This document shows positions 34,756 to 44,997 of a DNA stretch of 64,000 nt, piece by piece. The translations under genes and the position numbers were made by a program. The notes under the pieces were generated by a model, which was not told where the DNA came from, searched no databases, and was given only the letters and a program-made list of their open reading frames with translations. Origin of the DNA: Sphingobium xanthum (GTDB lineage: Bacteria; Pseudomonadota; Alphaproteobacteria; Sphingomonadales; Sphingomonadaceae); the NCBI RefSeq assembly GCF_019737615.1, contig NZ_JAHKKS010000006.1:1-64000 (forward strand), in the 5' to 3' direction. Position 1 is the stretch's first letter; each line of letters begins with the position of its first letter.

Positions 34756-35925
34756 CTACCGTCCGCGCAGGGCTTTAGGGCGACGTGCCTTTTTACGCAG
34801 TGGAGTCACTCGCCGCTTCATCGATGCATGTGGGGAGGCAGCCGATAGCTCACGATAATCCGCGAGGCGTGATCGTAAACGCCCAATGATAGTCCTGTCG
34901 CTAACCGGAATGTAGAAAACGCCATACTTTTTTTCTTGAGTGTAAGTGCTGCGGATGAGCTGATTTGATTGGAAACTCTCGATCAAGCTCCACGTCACCA
35001 ACTTTTCCGCTACAGCATCGCAATGATAAAATCTCACTGGATGCATCTGAAGATAGAAGCCGCCCACTGCCAGGGGCTCGGTGTTCAAGGGCAAATCCCC
35101 CCTCGAGTACGTCGTCTCCTCTCCAGTCAGAACATTGCGATACTTTACGGGGCTGGCGAACGTCGAGGGCTCGATCAGAATGTTTCCGGTCAAAGCCCGG
35201 CGCTCCTCGGCGAAGAAGGTAAGGTCGACCTTTTCAAGGACGCCTGACGGAAAAAAATACTCGTCTGGCGGGCTGATATTCGATGGCGGGTCTAAGGTGA
35301 TCGAAGTCTTTCTGCTCATGCCCTCCGCAAGCGGCTCAAACGGAGCGCTCTGGATGAGATCTCCCAAACTTGTTCCATCCTCGAATGTCGACTTCGCGGT
35401 GTAGTAGTTCATCTGGGACGCTTCGTCCGGGACATCGAAGGATTGGCCGTCCGAATAGTGAAGGCGTGCGTGTTCCACGACCTGCATCAGCACCGGCTCG
35501 CTTAAGGATAGGCGAGGCACGCGGTCGCCAACATAATGGGGATTATGCATCGCAACGAACGACATCGTCGGAGACAGCTCCGCGACCTCTTGATCGAACT
35601 CTATTGTGAAGAGGTCCACGCCGTGTTTTTTGGCGACGGTCAGCGCGCCTTCTTGAAATCCAGCAACGGTTACGAAGACCGCCTTGTTCGCTTGCTGATC
35701 CCGTGCCTTCGTCACGAATGCTTCCAGATCGGAGGCGCTTGCCCGGCGAGATCGGTTCTTCACCTCGACGACCACGAGGTAAGATAACGTCCCCAGCCGA
35801 AAACGGACGACAACGTCGAACTGGCGGCCGTTTATCTTTTCATTCCACCTGACATCCGCGTCATTGCTACTGACCGCATGAATGCCGGCAACGATGCGCT
35901 CAAGATACTCGTCGTCACTGATCAT
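34756..35925 (-). CDS. Mrr-like restriction endonuclease domain protein
   Basis: 389 residues. The N-terminal 90 residues hold a PD-(D/E)XK core: D37 in RQFDVVVRF, E54-x-K56 in VVVEVKNRS, and a Gln-bearing helix (KARDQQANKAVFVTV) as in Mrr catalytic domains. The remaining 300 residues are unrecognised and end in a very basic tail (RRVTPLRKKARRPKALRGR), which could bind DNA. The gene starts 25 bp after the STAND gene stop on the same strand, so both are likely expressed together. Confidence 0.75.
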   Translation of the reverse strand: MISDDEYLERIVAGIHAVSSNDADVRWNEKINGRQFDVVVRFRLGTLSYLVVVEVKNRSRRASASDLEAFVTKARDQQANKAVFVTVAGFQEGALTVAKKHGVDLFTIEFDQEVAELSPTMSFVAMHNPHYVGDRVPRLSLSEPVLMQVVEHARLHYSDGQSFDVPDEASQMNYYTAKSTFEDGTSLGDLIQSAPFEPLAEGMSRKTSITLDPPSNISPPDEYFFPSGVLEKVDLTFFAEERRALTGNILIEPSTFASPVKYRNVLTGEETTYSRGDLPLNTEPLAVGGFYLQMHPVRFYHCDAVAEKLVTWSLIESFQSNQLIRSTYTQEKKYGVFYIPVSDRTIIGRLRSRLADYRELSAASPHASMKRRVTPLRKKARRPKALRGR

Positions 35926-35950
35926 CCTACAACCTTAGCGTCCTGCGCAA

Positions 35951-38900
35951 TCACGATAAAATATGGAATTGCCGGCATATGTCTTTGGCACTTGCGAGCC
36001 GCGACATCCGGTTCGGCTCGTCTAGGTCATCAGGGCAATTTGCGAGCTCCGCAGCGTGGTGCAAGCGCCATCTCGCAAAGTAATCAACGCTATGGGTGAG
36101 GCCAGCTTTCCTCACCAGTACTGGACCGAGACCCCGACGTATTCTCCGGATGCGCCTCAACCCGGTTCCAGCTTCATAGAGCCACAAAGCCCATCGAGTG
36201 CCCCGCTCTCCGCGCGAGCCATGATGCTGCCGACGCGCTATTTCGGCGCAGATGAGCAGGGTCATCCCTGTGTTGGCGACCAGGCGATCAAGGAAATCCG
36301 TCGTAGCACTTGCTCGCCAACCAACACCATTCCTGGCGCCCTCCGCCCCCCACATGTGGAGGTTAATTGCCGCCACATCGTTTGGGAGGACGAAGGCGGA
36401 TATGTCATGATCGAACCGAAGGCCCGGTCGACCGCACCTCGCCTCCACGGGTCTTGTGGCGAGATCGGACACATTGCCGCTCGCAAGGTTGCCTCGCTCA
36501 GCTTCATTCTCGTCTCGGCCGCGACGGAGCCAGCCAATGAACTGATATCCAGGTTCATCGATCTCCGAATGCTCTCGCACCGCCGGCACAAGAAAGTCCA
36601 TGCGATTATAAGTTGTCAGGAGGGCCTGTGCCAGGGCTGAGGCCGTAGCCGGGGTGACGAGAGCCGAACTGATATCGACATCTTGAGCACGATCATCCCA
36701 GCGCAACGTATAATCACCTGCGATTGGGATTGATGCCGGATTGCTTGAAATCTCTTGTTCAAAGACGGCATAGGACACCGACCGAGGCCAGGGATCGGTA
36801 CCATCTGTTTCGTCGTGCTCGTCCTCCTCGTCCCGCCCCGCTTCTGCGACGTCGTCCACCGGCGGATAGCCCCAGAAACGTTTCTCCAACGGCGCACTTG
36901 TGCGGAAATCATTGAGCCAGAAGGGACTGTGCGACGGTAGGAGCCCGGAAAGCCATTCTTCGAAACTGTTGCCGTAGCGGTCCGGCGCCAGTTCATTCGT
37001 TTCGGCCAACTCGCCAACAGCGCACATCATCCCGTGCCACTCGAGATAGCGAGACAGGCGATCAGCGAGGGGACGGGTGCCATGGCGGTGCGAGAAATGC
37101 CCGTCTTCAACCATTGCCAACCGGTCAACGCGCGGATCTTGCAACCACCAGGCTGCCTTTTCGCCATAGCCCCAACGACCATGGATCCAACCCTCCACAT
37201 GATCGAGGAAATCCGGCATCGGCAATCCAAACAAAGCCGCGGGTTTTGCGTACCAGTAGGGTATCGTATCGGTATCGTCGAAGCTGAATTTACGGTCGGT
37301 TCGCCGATCGCGCCGATTGTCCAAACCCTCGGGCAGTTCCTTTTGCTTTGCTCCCGAGCCAGGCCGATTTAGTCGTTCGAGCCATTGCCGATCATCGGGA
37401 AGTAGGGTGACTGCGCCCCCATCAGCGAGGCGCAGCAGAAGACGACGCCCAACTTCGCGAATGACAAGGTGCGGTGTGGCCCGAATGGACTCCAGGATTT
37501 TCGAGGCGTAACGCGCCACTACTAAGGGGACGTCGACACTCGCCCGCCACAAGGCGAGCATAAGCTGCTCCCGTGCGGCAAAAGTGTAAAAGTCAGAGCC
37601 AGCGAAAACACCGTCGGGGTCAGCGTCGAGCTGCTCTATAAGCGGTTCTACCGCGGCGTCATCTTGCTTCAGAAGGAAGTAAGCCGCCTGCGTGGCTCGC
37701 CAGCGAACGTCCCGCTCCACGTCGCCCATGACGGAAAAAAGAAGTTGCGCGACACAAGTGGCGCTGCTCTCGGGCACCGGGTCATTGGCCACTTCAACCT
37801 TTGCGGGGTGCTTCGACCTTTCATTTAGCCTGCCCAGCAGGTGAGATAGCAAGGCGTTGCGAGTAGGCGGTGGCACGCGCGCTGCGATTACCCCGACGAG
37901 CGAAAACAAATGATCCGCATGAAGGTGCTCCGCATTCTGCGCGATGGCCTCGAGCAGCAATTCAGCCTGTCCATCCTGGTCGATCCGGCTCGCGACTAAC
38001 AGCGCCTCGATGGCTTCGATGTCGCGATAATTCCACGCGAAAAGATTGGGGAGAGACCTCGCCAAATAGGCCCCCATTTCCGTGCGAGCCCATTGCTCGA
38101 CTGGCGGATAGTCAATCCATCTGTCGAGTATCTCCGGAAGGACATATCCCAAACTGCCATCGGACCCCGAGATATCGATCGCTACGTTCAGAAAGGGCAC
38201 ACGCAGCTGTCGTTTCCCGATGCGTTTCGCTATCTCAAGAAGGGCAGGTCCATGCTTTGCTTCGCTTTCCGAAATGGCAAGCTTAATGGCCTCGATATCA
38301 TTGAGAGGCGGATCAGTGGGGACGATGTCGTCGATAGCGCCGTCAGAGAACCCTGACGAAGAACTCTGCCAGGATAGAAACAGATCCCGAAGCACGCGCG
38401 CCTCATCGAGATGTGCGCGGTCGTTTCCGGTAGCCGCCTGAAGATCGTTGAGCGCGTCAACAAACGGAACAATCTCTCCTTCCAGCTTGCGAATGTGCAA
38501 GTGATGTTCCGCGACGGCCTTTGGCCATGGTGTGCTTTCCGGAGCCTTAGGAAGGGACTCTTCGCCGACCAAAAGGTGAAGCGCGTAACGCTGTTCAGGA
38601 GTTAAGCCCTGTCCAGCGGAGCAATCGAGAAGCGACGGCAGGGACCAGGACAATTGAACGACGCCTCGATCGTTCCATCGAGCGGCGCATGCAAGCCCCG
38701 CACCCAGGTCGGCCTGCGTGATAGCTGCGGTTATGTCGGACCAATCGAAATCACCACCCACATCGAGGGTGGCTGACACGGCACCCGCCGTGTCAGCCAA
38801 ATGCTGAGCGAGGGCGAGCCGCTCCGCGCGAGACCCACCAAGGCCTGCTGCAGATATGAGTCCAGCGGTGTGCAGCTCGGTCAGCGCTCCGACATCGATT

Positions 38901-41900
38901 TTCTCAGTGCTTCGAAGAGCGTCGTCAAAAAGCTGTTTCGAGAGGGACGCATCGAGAGGCAAAGCGATGCGAGAGCAAGCGATCTGCTGCTTTGCCTTCT
39001 CGCTGGCTACACCGGGATCGGCAATTATTCTTGCATTTGTCCAGACCAGCAGATCGAGCGCGGCGTCGTGCCCGGCCGGTATCAGACCCAAGGTGCGCGC
39101 AATCTCCAGGAAGTTCTCGGTCGATGCCACCCGCCATCCGCGCAAGAGCCGATCCACAGCGGGCATCCAATCGGGGATGGTGATTTCAGACAGCGATGCA
39201 TGCGCCAGATGCGCTCTGATCATCCGAAAGGCGGAGTTCCCCTCCCGCCCATCCAACTGCAGCCCGTAACGTCGATCGGCGTCTAGCGCTGCGGCGAATG
39301 TCTTCCAGGCCTCGGGACCTTGGGCTCCTCCAATCAGCAGGGCGATCGTCGCTCGCGCAGAGCGCAATGCAAGTTCGAGCAGATCTTTCGTCCGGTCTCT
39401 GGTCCGGTTCCAATTCTCTGCTTCTGACTTTCTTCCAGATGTCGAGAGTTCCGATTTTGTTTCCTCACCGCTGAGTTTGCGTGCGGGTGGAAGCCATTGA
39501 TCGAGTGAGATCGGCATTCCCTTCAGGACCTCTGCCAAAGCCATGCGGCGTCCATGCCATGACGCAGCGGATCCAATGCGGCTGAGTTCGAAACCTTCTT
39601 GAGGGTCGGGCTTTGGGAAGGCGTTCTCCATCACCCGTTCAATGAATGGATGCAGGTCTCGAGATGGAAGAGCGCGCTCGCACAGAAACAGCGTGGCTTC
39701 ATGCCAAGCAAGGATCGATGCCGGCTGTGCGAAATTGTCAATCGTGCGAGGCCACCGTGTCCGCTTGACAGTCGAAAGCCGTATCAGCGCGTGTTTCAAG
39801 ATCGGTTCGTCATAGGTCACGCCGGCCAAGAGTGCCGCAGCCATGATTGGTGCAAGCATCTCAGGTGGCCACGAACGCTGTTCAATGGCTGAGAGAAGGG
39901 ATGCTGGCCGGCTTCCCGCATAATCCGAGGTCAGTTTTCTAAAGACGTCCCCGACGAGACGAACTGGCCTCCACGCCAGGAGCCTTTCTCGAGCGACATC
40001 CTCTCCATAGGCCTCGGTGGTGAAGCGATACTCGGCCGCGACATCATGTGCGAAAAGTTCGATCTCTTTGGGTTCGACAGACAAGGATGAGAGATACTGG
40101 TTCCACCAGTGAAAATGTTTCCTCGCTACGGCGGGCTTTTCGCGAGCCATGAGGGCTGCGGTTTCGATCCGAAGAGCGGCCTGACGCTTTCGAAATCGCT
40201 GTCTCGTCAACAGCAGCCGCAGCGCAGTTTCAGGTTCATGCTGAGCGGAGAGGTCGAGATTGTCGCCGATGACATTTTCGAGGCGTGAGCGGCGGGCAAT
40301 CGCTTCGGCCGAGGCGAGCAAGAGCTTGGTCGCAGCCCCGATGTCATTGCCGGCTCTACATGCTCTCAGCCCGAGTGTGAGCCGCTGAGATTGGATAAAC
40401 TCCGCCTCAATCTCGGTTAGGCCCGCTGGAAACTGACCTGGGTTTAGAACGAGATCGAACAGGCTTTCGAGATCGTTCGTGCTCACAAGCAGCTCGGCAA
40501 GCGCTCTGCAGGCATAAAGATGTGTCGGTGCAAGGTGAGCTAGCAATTGGGCAGCGCCTTGAAGCAGCTGCACGGAACCATCAGCCGTTTTCTGATCAAC
40601 AAATGCTTCAAAGTCTTCGTCGTGAAAAGCCCAGCCTTCGGGATGACGCGTGAGCCCGCCAACATCGTTCGCGACGTCGACAATCTCGCCTGGCTTGAGC
40701 TTCCCCAGCCTTTCAAGAATGTCATCGGGAACAGGACGCGGAAGTCGAGCCAAGGCACTGAGCATCGGCCAAAGCCTTTCTGAGCCTCCAATTCTGACAC
40801 CCGCTTCCTTAACGCGTGTCTCAAATAGCGGATCAATGCCAATGGCCTGCGGCAACAGACGCTGAACAGTGACTTGCTCATCGCCCGATCCAAGGCCTTC
40901 TAACGCATAGGTCAACCGCCGAGGATTGCCGCCTGTCAGATCGTGCAGCGCCTCTTTAGTCTCTAAAGACCACCCATGCGCACGCAGATCGACTAGCGCT
41001 TCCGTTTCGCGGCCGGTGAAGGCACTGACTGGGAAGTCGTCGTACAGATGCGGCTCACCGACATGCGTCAGCCGGGAAGTGCGGCAAGTGACGATGATCC
41101 GTACATTCTCCGGCCAATTCGATGCGGCGACGATTTGATCTAGGAAACAACGATCCTGCCAATGTTCGGCGCCAGTTCTGGCATTGTCGACCGCATCGAA
41201 GGCAAGGACTAGAAGGGCAGAACTGCTACGTTCAGCTAGGACTTTGGCAGCGGCGATGACGCGCCTGTGAAAGGCGCTGAACGCATCGACGCTCTCGTTC
41301 CTTCGAATTACGAACGGCGTCCGCAGGCGGCCAGCCATCTCGTTCCCTATTTGCGTGAAGGCGCGGCCCGGGAGATGTCTTTGTTCATTGGTGGTGAGGA
41401 ACAGACCGCCACCATAGCAGTCGTAGAGAAACAGCTCGGAGCCTTCGGGCAGTTTTCGGTCGAGGGTGGCGACTAGGCTCGTTTTCCCGCATCCGCCTTC
41501 AGCGTGCAATCGCAGCGGGCGCTTCATCGGTTCCGCCAGGTATGTTGCGAGGCTCGAAACAATGTCGCGTTCGACAAGTGCATCCGGTACAGCGATACGT
41601 GAAGGCGCCGGAAAGAAGATTTCTGTGGCTCCTGCGCCGAGCCAGACAAGGAGAGCTTCACGGGTCAGCTCGGAGGCGCCCGCGCCCTCCGGCAGCATCA
41701 GTTGAAAGACGTAACGGTGCAGCCGGGCTGCATCCGATTGCGCGTCAGCGTCCGTCATGTCGGCAAGACGCCTGACAACCTCCATCTCGAGAGATAGTCT
41801 TGGTACGGAATTGAAAGCGTCGAGATCCCACAAGGTTAGGAACTGAAGCAGCTCGTTGCCAACCAGACTTAACTTCGTCTGAAGTTCGGCAGCGCGCGCT

Positions 41901-42367
41901 TCTAGGGGAACCTCTTTGGCCGAAACCTTGTCACGCAATGCCTTCACATCGCGCAGCACCTCCTCGGCAAGAGGCTGATTTGTAATGATGGAGAAGGTGG
42001 CGGTGAATGAGCTAGCCTTGATCAATCCGGCAAGCTTTCCCAGCACGCTGGTCTGGTTCTTGCCCTTCACTTTCGGTTGGAGAAGGCGCGCCCAAGTCCA
42101 AGAGGTCTTTGGATGGGACGGAGAATATTTCAGTTGGAGATACTGAAAGCGTCGTTGTCCGTCCTCGTCCAGTGTCAGCGCCACATCGACGGCCTGACCA
42201 TGCTCTCCAAGATCGCCTTGGACTTGGTCGATTGGGAGGCCCTCAACTTTGATCGAAACGACCGAGTTTCCAGGATCAAGCAGACGAAGAATTTCACGCG
42301 CCACCCAGCGATAGTGAAAGTCGTCCCCTGCCCCTGAAGCGATCGCACCTAGAAAGCTCGTCGCCAC
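35951..42367 (-). CDS. Very large STAND NTPase with N-terminal Cap4-like nuclease domain (Avs-like)
   Basis: 2138 residues, GTG start with GAGGG/AAGG upstream. Residues 1-130 look like the dsDNA nuclease domain of Cap4/DUF4297 proteins (GDDFHYRWVAREILRLL; D61; FQYLQLKYS with Q-x-K at 78-80). A P-loop NTPase follows with Walker A EGGCGKTS (290-297), Walker B LLVLAFDAVDN (about 385-395) and a sensor-like TCRTSR. About 1500 residues of helical, TPR-like sensor region complete the chain. This is the layout of Avs-type antiviral STAND sensors, which oligomerise on phage proteins and then cut DNA. The family (Avs class or relative) cannot be fixed by eye. Followed by the Mrr-like gene. Confidence 0.82.
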   Translation of the reverse strand: MATSFLGAIASGAGDDFHYRWVAREILRLLDPGNSVVSIKVEGLPIDQVQGDLGEHGQAVDVALTLDEDGQRRFQYLQLKYSPSHPKTSWTWARLLQPKVKGKNQTSVLGKLAGLIKASSFTATFSIITNQPLAEEVLRDVKALRDKVSAKEVPLEARAAELQTKLSLVGNELLQFLTLWDLDAFNSVPRLSLEMEVVRRLADMTDADAQSDAARLHRYVFQLMLPEGAGASELTREALLVWLGAGATEIFFPAPSRIAVPDALVERDIVSSLATYLAEPMKRPLRLHAEGGCGKTSLVATLDRKLPEGSELFLYDCYGGGLFLTTNEQRHLPGRAFTQIGNEMAGRLRTPFVIRRNESVDAFSAFHRRVIAAAKVLAERSSSALLVLAFDAVDNARTGAEHWQDRCFLDQIVAASNWPENVRIIVTCRTSRLTHVGEPHLYDDFPVSAFTGRETEALVDLRAHGWSLETKEALHDLTGGNPRRLTYALEGLGSGDEQVTVQRLLPQAIGIDPLFETRVKEAGVRIGGSERLWPMLSALARLPRPVPDDILERLGKLKPGEIVDVANDVGGLTRHPEGWAFHDEDFEAFVDQKTADGSVQLLQGAAQLLAHLAPTHLYACRALAELLVSTNDLESLFDLVLNPGQFPAGLTEIEAEFIQSQRLTLGLRACRAGNDIGAATKLLLASAEAIARRSRLENVIGDNLDLSAQHEPETALRLLLTRQRFRKRQAALRIETAALMAREKPAVARKHFHWWNQYLSSLSVEPKEIELFAHDVAAEYRFTTEAYGEDVARERLLAWRPVRLVGDVFRKLTSDYAGSRPASLLSAIEQRSWPPEMLAPIMAAALLAGVTYDEPILKHALIRLSTVKRTRWPRTIDNFAQPASILAWHEATLFLCERALPSRDLHPFIERVMENAFPKPDPQEGFELSRIGSAASWHGRRMALAEVLKGMPISLDQWLPPARKLSGEETKSELSTSGRKSEAENWNRTRDRTKDLLELALRSARATIALLIGGAQGPEAWKTFAAALDADRRYGLQLDGREGNSAFRMIRAHLAHASLSEITIPDWMPAVDRLLRGWRVASTENFLEIARTLGLIPAGHDAALDLLVWTNARIIADPGVASEKAKQQIACSRIALPLDASLSKQLFDDALRSTEKIDVGALTELHTAGLISAAGLGGSRAERLALAQHLADTAGAVSATLDVGGDFDWSDITAAITQADLGAGLACAARWNDRGVVQLSWSLPSLLDCSAGQGLTPEQRYALHLLVGEESLPKAPESTPWPKAVAEHHLHIRKLEGEIVPFVDALNDLQAATGNDRAHLDEARVLRDLFLSWQSSSSGFSDGAIDDIVPTDPPLNDIEAIKLAISESEAKHGPALLEIAKRIGKRQLRVPFLNVAIDISGSDGSLGYVLPEILDRWIDYPPVEQWARTEMGAYLARSLPNLFAWNYRDIEAIEALLVASRIDQDGQAELLLEAIAQNAEHLHADHLFSLVGVIAARVPPPTRNALLSHLLGRLNERSKHPAKVEVANDPVPESSATCVAQLLFSVMGDVERDVRWRATQAAYFLLKQDDAAVEPLIEQLDADPDGVFAGSDFYTFAAREQLMLALWRASVDVPLVVARYASKILESIRATPHLVIREVGRRLLLRLADGGAVTLLPDDRQWLERLNRPGSGAKQKELPEGLDNRRDRRTDRKFSFDDTDTIPYWYAKPAALFGLPMPDFLDHVEGWIHGRWGYGEKAAWWLQDPRVDRLAMVEDGHFSHRHGTRPLADRLSRYLEWHGMMCAVGELAETNELAPDRYGNSFEEWLSGLLPSHSPFWLNDFRTSAPLEKRFWGYPPVDDVAEAGRDEEDEHDETDGTDPWPRSVSYAVFEQEISSNPASIPIAGDYTLRWDDRAQDVDISSALVTPATASALAQALLTTYNRMDFLVPAVREHSEIDEPGYQFIGWLRRGRDENEAERGNLASGNVSDLATRPVEARCGRPGLRFDHDISAFVLPNDVAAINLHMWGAEGARNGVGWRASATTDFLDRLVANTGMTLLICAEIARRQHHGSRGERGTRWALWLYEAGTGLRRIRRIRRGLGPVLVRKAGLTHSVDYFARWRLHHAAELANCPDDLDEPNRMSRLASAKDICRQFHILS

Positions 42368-42996
42368 CTTACCCTCGAACTCATATTCTGATTCAGATCG
42401 TATCCTTGAAGAACATCTTGGCTAGCCACAAAGCGCCGTCAACGGCCAACTGGTCCAGCTCCCCATTTGAACTGGACAATCGTGAATATGCCAATATGGG
42501 CCAAGGCGGCATAGATGAATGAACGTCCGTTTTCGGGCATTGTTTTCCAGCGATCGAATGACCGCGATCAAGGCGGCAGCTGCCGGCCAGCTCACGCCGT
42601 TCAGAGGTGGGTACTCACATGTCCGCTGAGGAGAACACCTGTCGTTCGCATGTGCCAGCACGACCGGGCCGCAGCCGCCCTGAACCCGGACATTCGACAG
42701 CGAAATTACGCTGCCCGGTAGCTGCCGTTCGTTCAGCTAGCTGCTCGCCTGGCGAGCTGAGACAATTCTGCCCTCCCAAGCTCCATGCCGAACAGCAACT
42801 CTCAGCAGGAGCTGATTTCCAGTGTTTGCCCGACCGGCGTCACAGAAGAGAGAAATGGCCCAGTGGCCATGTGTCTTCGTTCAGGCAGTGGTTCTGGAAA
42901 GCGGTTAATCGTCCGACGGGTTCTTCGTATCCGCACGAGTGCCGCGCCAAGCTATGCCGGCTGTGGTGGCTAGTTTAGCTAACTCTGTCGGCTACC
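42368..42996. other. Degraded gene-free stretch
   Basis: About 630 bp with short frames only. It contains words such as AACGTCCGTTTTCGGGCATT (near 42520) that resemble sequences at 53.1-53.4 kb. A 62-codon frame at 42785 has a P-loop-like GSGSGKR but no ribosome binding site. I see decayed sequence and no supportable gene. Confidence 0.4.
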
Positions 42997-44643
42997 CTAA
43001 GTCTTGGCTATCAAGTGGAGTTCGACTTTAAAGCCCATCATGTCGAGCCGCTCGGCCACCGCTCGCAGCGCGATCTTACTGAAGAACGGAAGACTCAAGG
43101 ACCCCGTCCGGGCATTGGGATGGCGCATCACGCCATAGACGACGGTGAAATCAGACGGCAGGGGCTTGGTGCGCCCGTCGGGAATCAACGCCAAAAATCC
43201 GGACCTTCTGTATTGTTTTTCGCGGACGGTTACGGCTTTGCGAAACGCAGTACGAAAGGCTGAATCGCGGACGAAGCTCTCGGTTGATACAAGACCTTGA
43301 TTCCACAGATGGCTCAGCGGTGAAGAGCTATGACCGTCCTTCAGGTGGATTAGCTGGCGGCCCGCCGACAGGAAGTCACAAGGTTCGAAATTAGCGCCCG
43401 TTGCACCCGCCGGACTAGCCCGTGCCTGATCCAAGCAAAGCAGCTGGGAGTTTGCCAGCAGTTCGGCAATGAATGCGCGCTCATTCTTGGCCGTGGTCGA
43501 GGGTGCAAAGGCAGGCGTTACAAGGCCTAGATAAGCCTTCTCCACCTCCGCATAGAATGCGCGGTCAACAAGGTACCATTGCCCATCGAAGAGGACATAG
43601 GTCAGTTTCTTGTGCTGCGCTTCGAACACGAAGCACGAATATAGCTTTCGACGATGCTCGCGGTCGGCTTGGCCGTTCTTGATCACACAAACCTGATGCG
43701 ATGCCCGGAGCTCGGCCATGCTGGCGATGGACGAAAAGTCGCCCTTTTGGAGCTCGGCAACATAATCCTCGATGGCGAGCTCGGTAAAAGCCGACTTTCG
43801 ACCTGATGACAGCCCCAAGCCAAAATAGCCAATCTCCAAGTCTTCCTCTGGCGCGAGGATATCCGGGATAGCGAGGTGCAGGTCCGATGCCTTGCCGGCG
43901 ACAAGCGCGGAAAGCTCTGCGAAAGCAAGCGCGTCGAGCGTGTCGCGAAGCTTGCGGTCGCCGACCGGTTGGACATGGTCGACGAACTTGAAGTCCCGCT
44001 GATAAGTCTTCTCGTGATATATTTCGAGCGCGCGTTCACAATAAGGAATGATAGCGCGGGGTGCGACAGGCGCGCGAACTGACAAAGCATCCCGCCCTGC
44101 CAGCGCCTTAGCGAAGGTGCTGGAAGCTGGGTTGCCCGCAGCCAACCTGATCAAGTCGCGATCAGTGTTGATCTCGAACGCTCCAAGGTCCGCATTGCGG
44201 CTCGACTGGGTACGCTTTTGCATCACGGTCGAATCTAGCGTGGCGCTGTCGATCGTGCGAAGCCGGTCACGCGAAACCTGGTTGAGCGTCACCTTAAGCC
44301 CAAAGCCCTGCTCAATAGAACTCTCGTCGAGCGCGTGATGGCCTTGACCAAAGCATATCGCAAAGAGCCGCTTCACCGGCGTCGCCGTCTCCACGAACAA
44401 GATCGCGGCGCAACTTTGCGTTTGCAGTTCGGTACGGACAGCAGGAGCGAGCTGTCCTAGAAAATCGACCCATCCGGGCGGGTTGGCATCCGATTGGCCG
44501 ACCCAGAGCTCTCCAACCTCGCTTGCCATCCGGCGGAGTTCGTGATCGGCCTTGAGCGCTTCTGTTACGGTCGCAACCTTCAGCAAGCGTAGCGACAAGG
44601 CGACGCTGTTAACTGTCGGTGCCGCGGTTGGATTACTTGCCAA
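42997..44643 (-). CDS. TIGR04141/DUF6119 family sporadically distributed protein
   Basis: 548 residues from a TTG start with AGGA just upstream. Recognisable family segments are SVALSLRLLK near the start, CFGQGHHALDESSIEQGFG with GLKVTLNQV, LRTIDSATLDS, FVDHVQPV and LFDGQWYLVD. The family occurs patchily on islands and plasmids; some members have been linked to defence loci, but the biochemical role is not known to me. No nuclease or NTPase motif is visible. Same strand as the 1245-residue nuclease gene upstream, but separated by 354 bp, so it probably has its own promoter. Confidence 0.75.
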   Translation of the reverse strand: MASNPTAAPTVNSVALSLRLLKVATVTEALKADHELRRMASEVGELWVGQSDANPPGWVDFLGQLAPAVRTELQTQSCAAILFVETATPVKRLFAICFGQGHHALDESSIEQGFGLKVTLNQVSRDRLRTIDSATLDSTVMQKRTQSSRNADLGAFEINTDRDLIRLAAGNPASSTFAKALAGRDALSVRAPVAPRAIIPYCERALEIYHEKTYQRDFKFVDHVQPVGDRKLRDTLDALAFAELSALVAGKASDLHLAIPDILAPEEDLEIGYFGLGLSSGRKSAFTELAIEDYVAELQKGDFSSIASMAELRASHQVCVIKNGQADREHRRKLYSCFVFEAQHKKLTYVLFDGQWYLVDRAFYAEVEKAYLGLVTPAFAPSTTAKNERAFIAELLANSQLLCLDQARASPAGATGANFEPCDFLSAGRQLIHLKDGHSSSPLSHLWNQGLVSTESFVRDSAFRTAFRKAVTVREKQYRRSGFLALIPDGRTKPLPSDFTVVYGVMRHPNARTGSLSLPFFSKIALRAVAERLDMMGFKVELHLIAKT

Positions 44644-44997
44644 TGTTTCCTACCCTCCCGACGAACATATAGCCGCTTCGGGGCAGCTACGGAAAGAACT
44701 TGCACCAAATTCATCCGATCCGGAGTGTCTAGTTGCCGATCGTTCCGAATCCGCTGAACAAAAGACGGCTTTCGGGATCGTCTGCCGATCACCTGAAGCA
44801 CGGAACTCAGGGTGCGTTGCTGCCTGGCAGCTATAAGAGTTGCGAATGGCTAGCTTCGGCGTGAGCGGACATGCCCGCCAACTCATCGGAAAGGTATGTG
44901 GTGATCGGCTGCCGCCCTGAAAGCCGTCATTCGCTGCGTCGGAATAGGTCGTCGAAAGCCGCCCTACGTTCGGCCGCTCGCTCGGGTCACCGCAAGC
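44644..44997. other. Intergenic stretch upstream of the TIGR04141 gene
   Basis: About 350 bp on the promoter side of the TIGR04141 gene. It contains short GC-rich dyads and fragments such as GAGCGGACATGCCCGCC (near 44857) that recall the degraded words at 42.5 and 53.2 kb. No gene supported. Confidence 0.35.

Noticed and set aside
34560..34760. tRNA-like pieces (TTCGAATCC with CCCAGAAGTTCTGGG; AGTGGAGCGGTTAAGCGCC)
   Set aside because: The pieces cannot be folded into one cloverleaf with acceptor, D, anticodon and T arms in the right order, so I call no tRNA; at most they are remnants.
42785..42973. A 62-codon frame with a P-loop-like GSGSGKR
   Set aside because: No ribosome binding site, no further ATPase motifs and a random-looking remainder; more likely chance or a decayed fragment.
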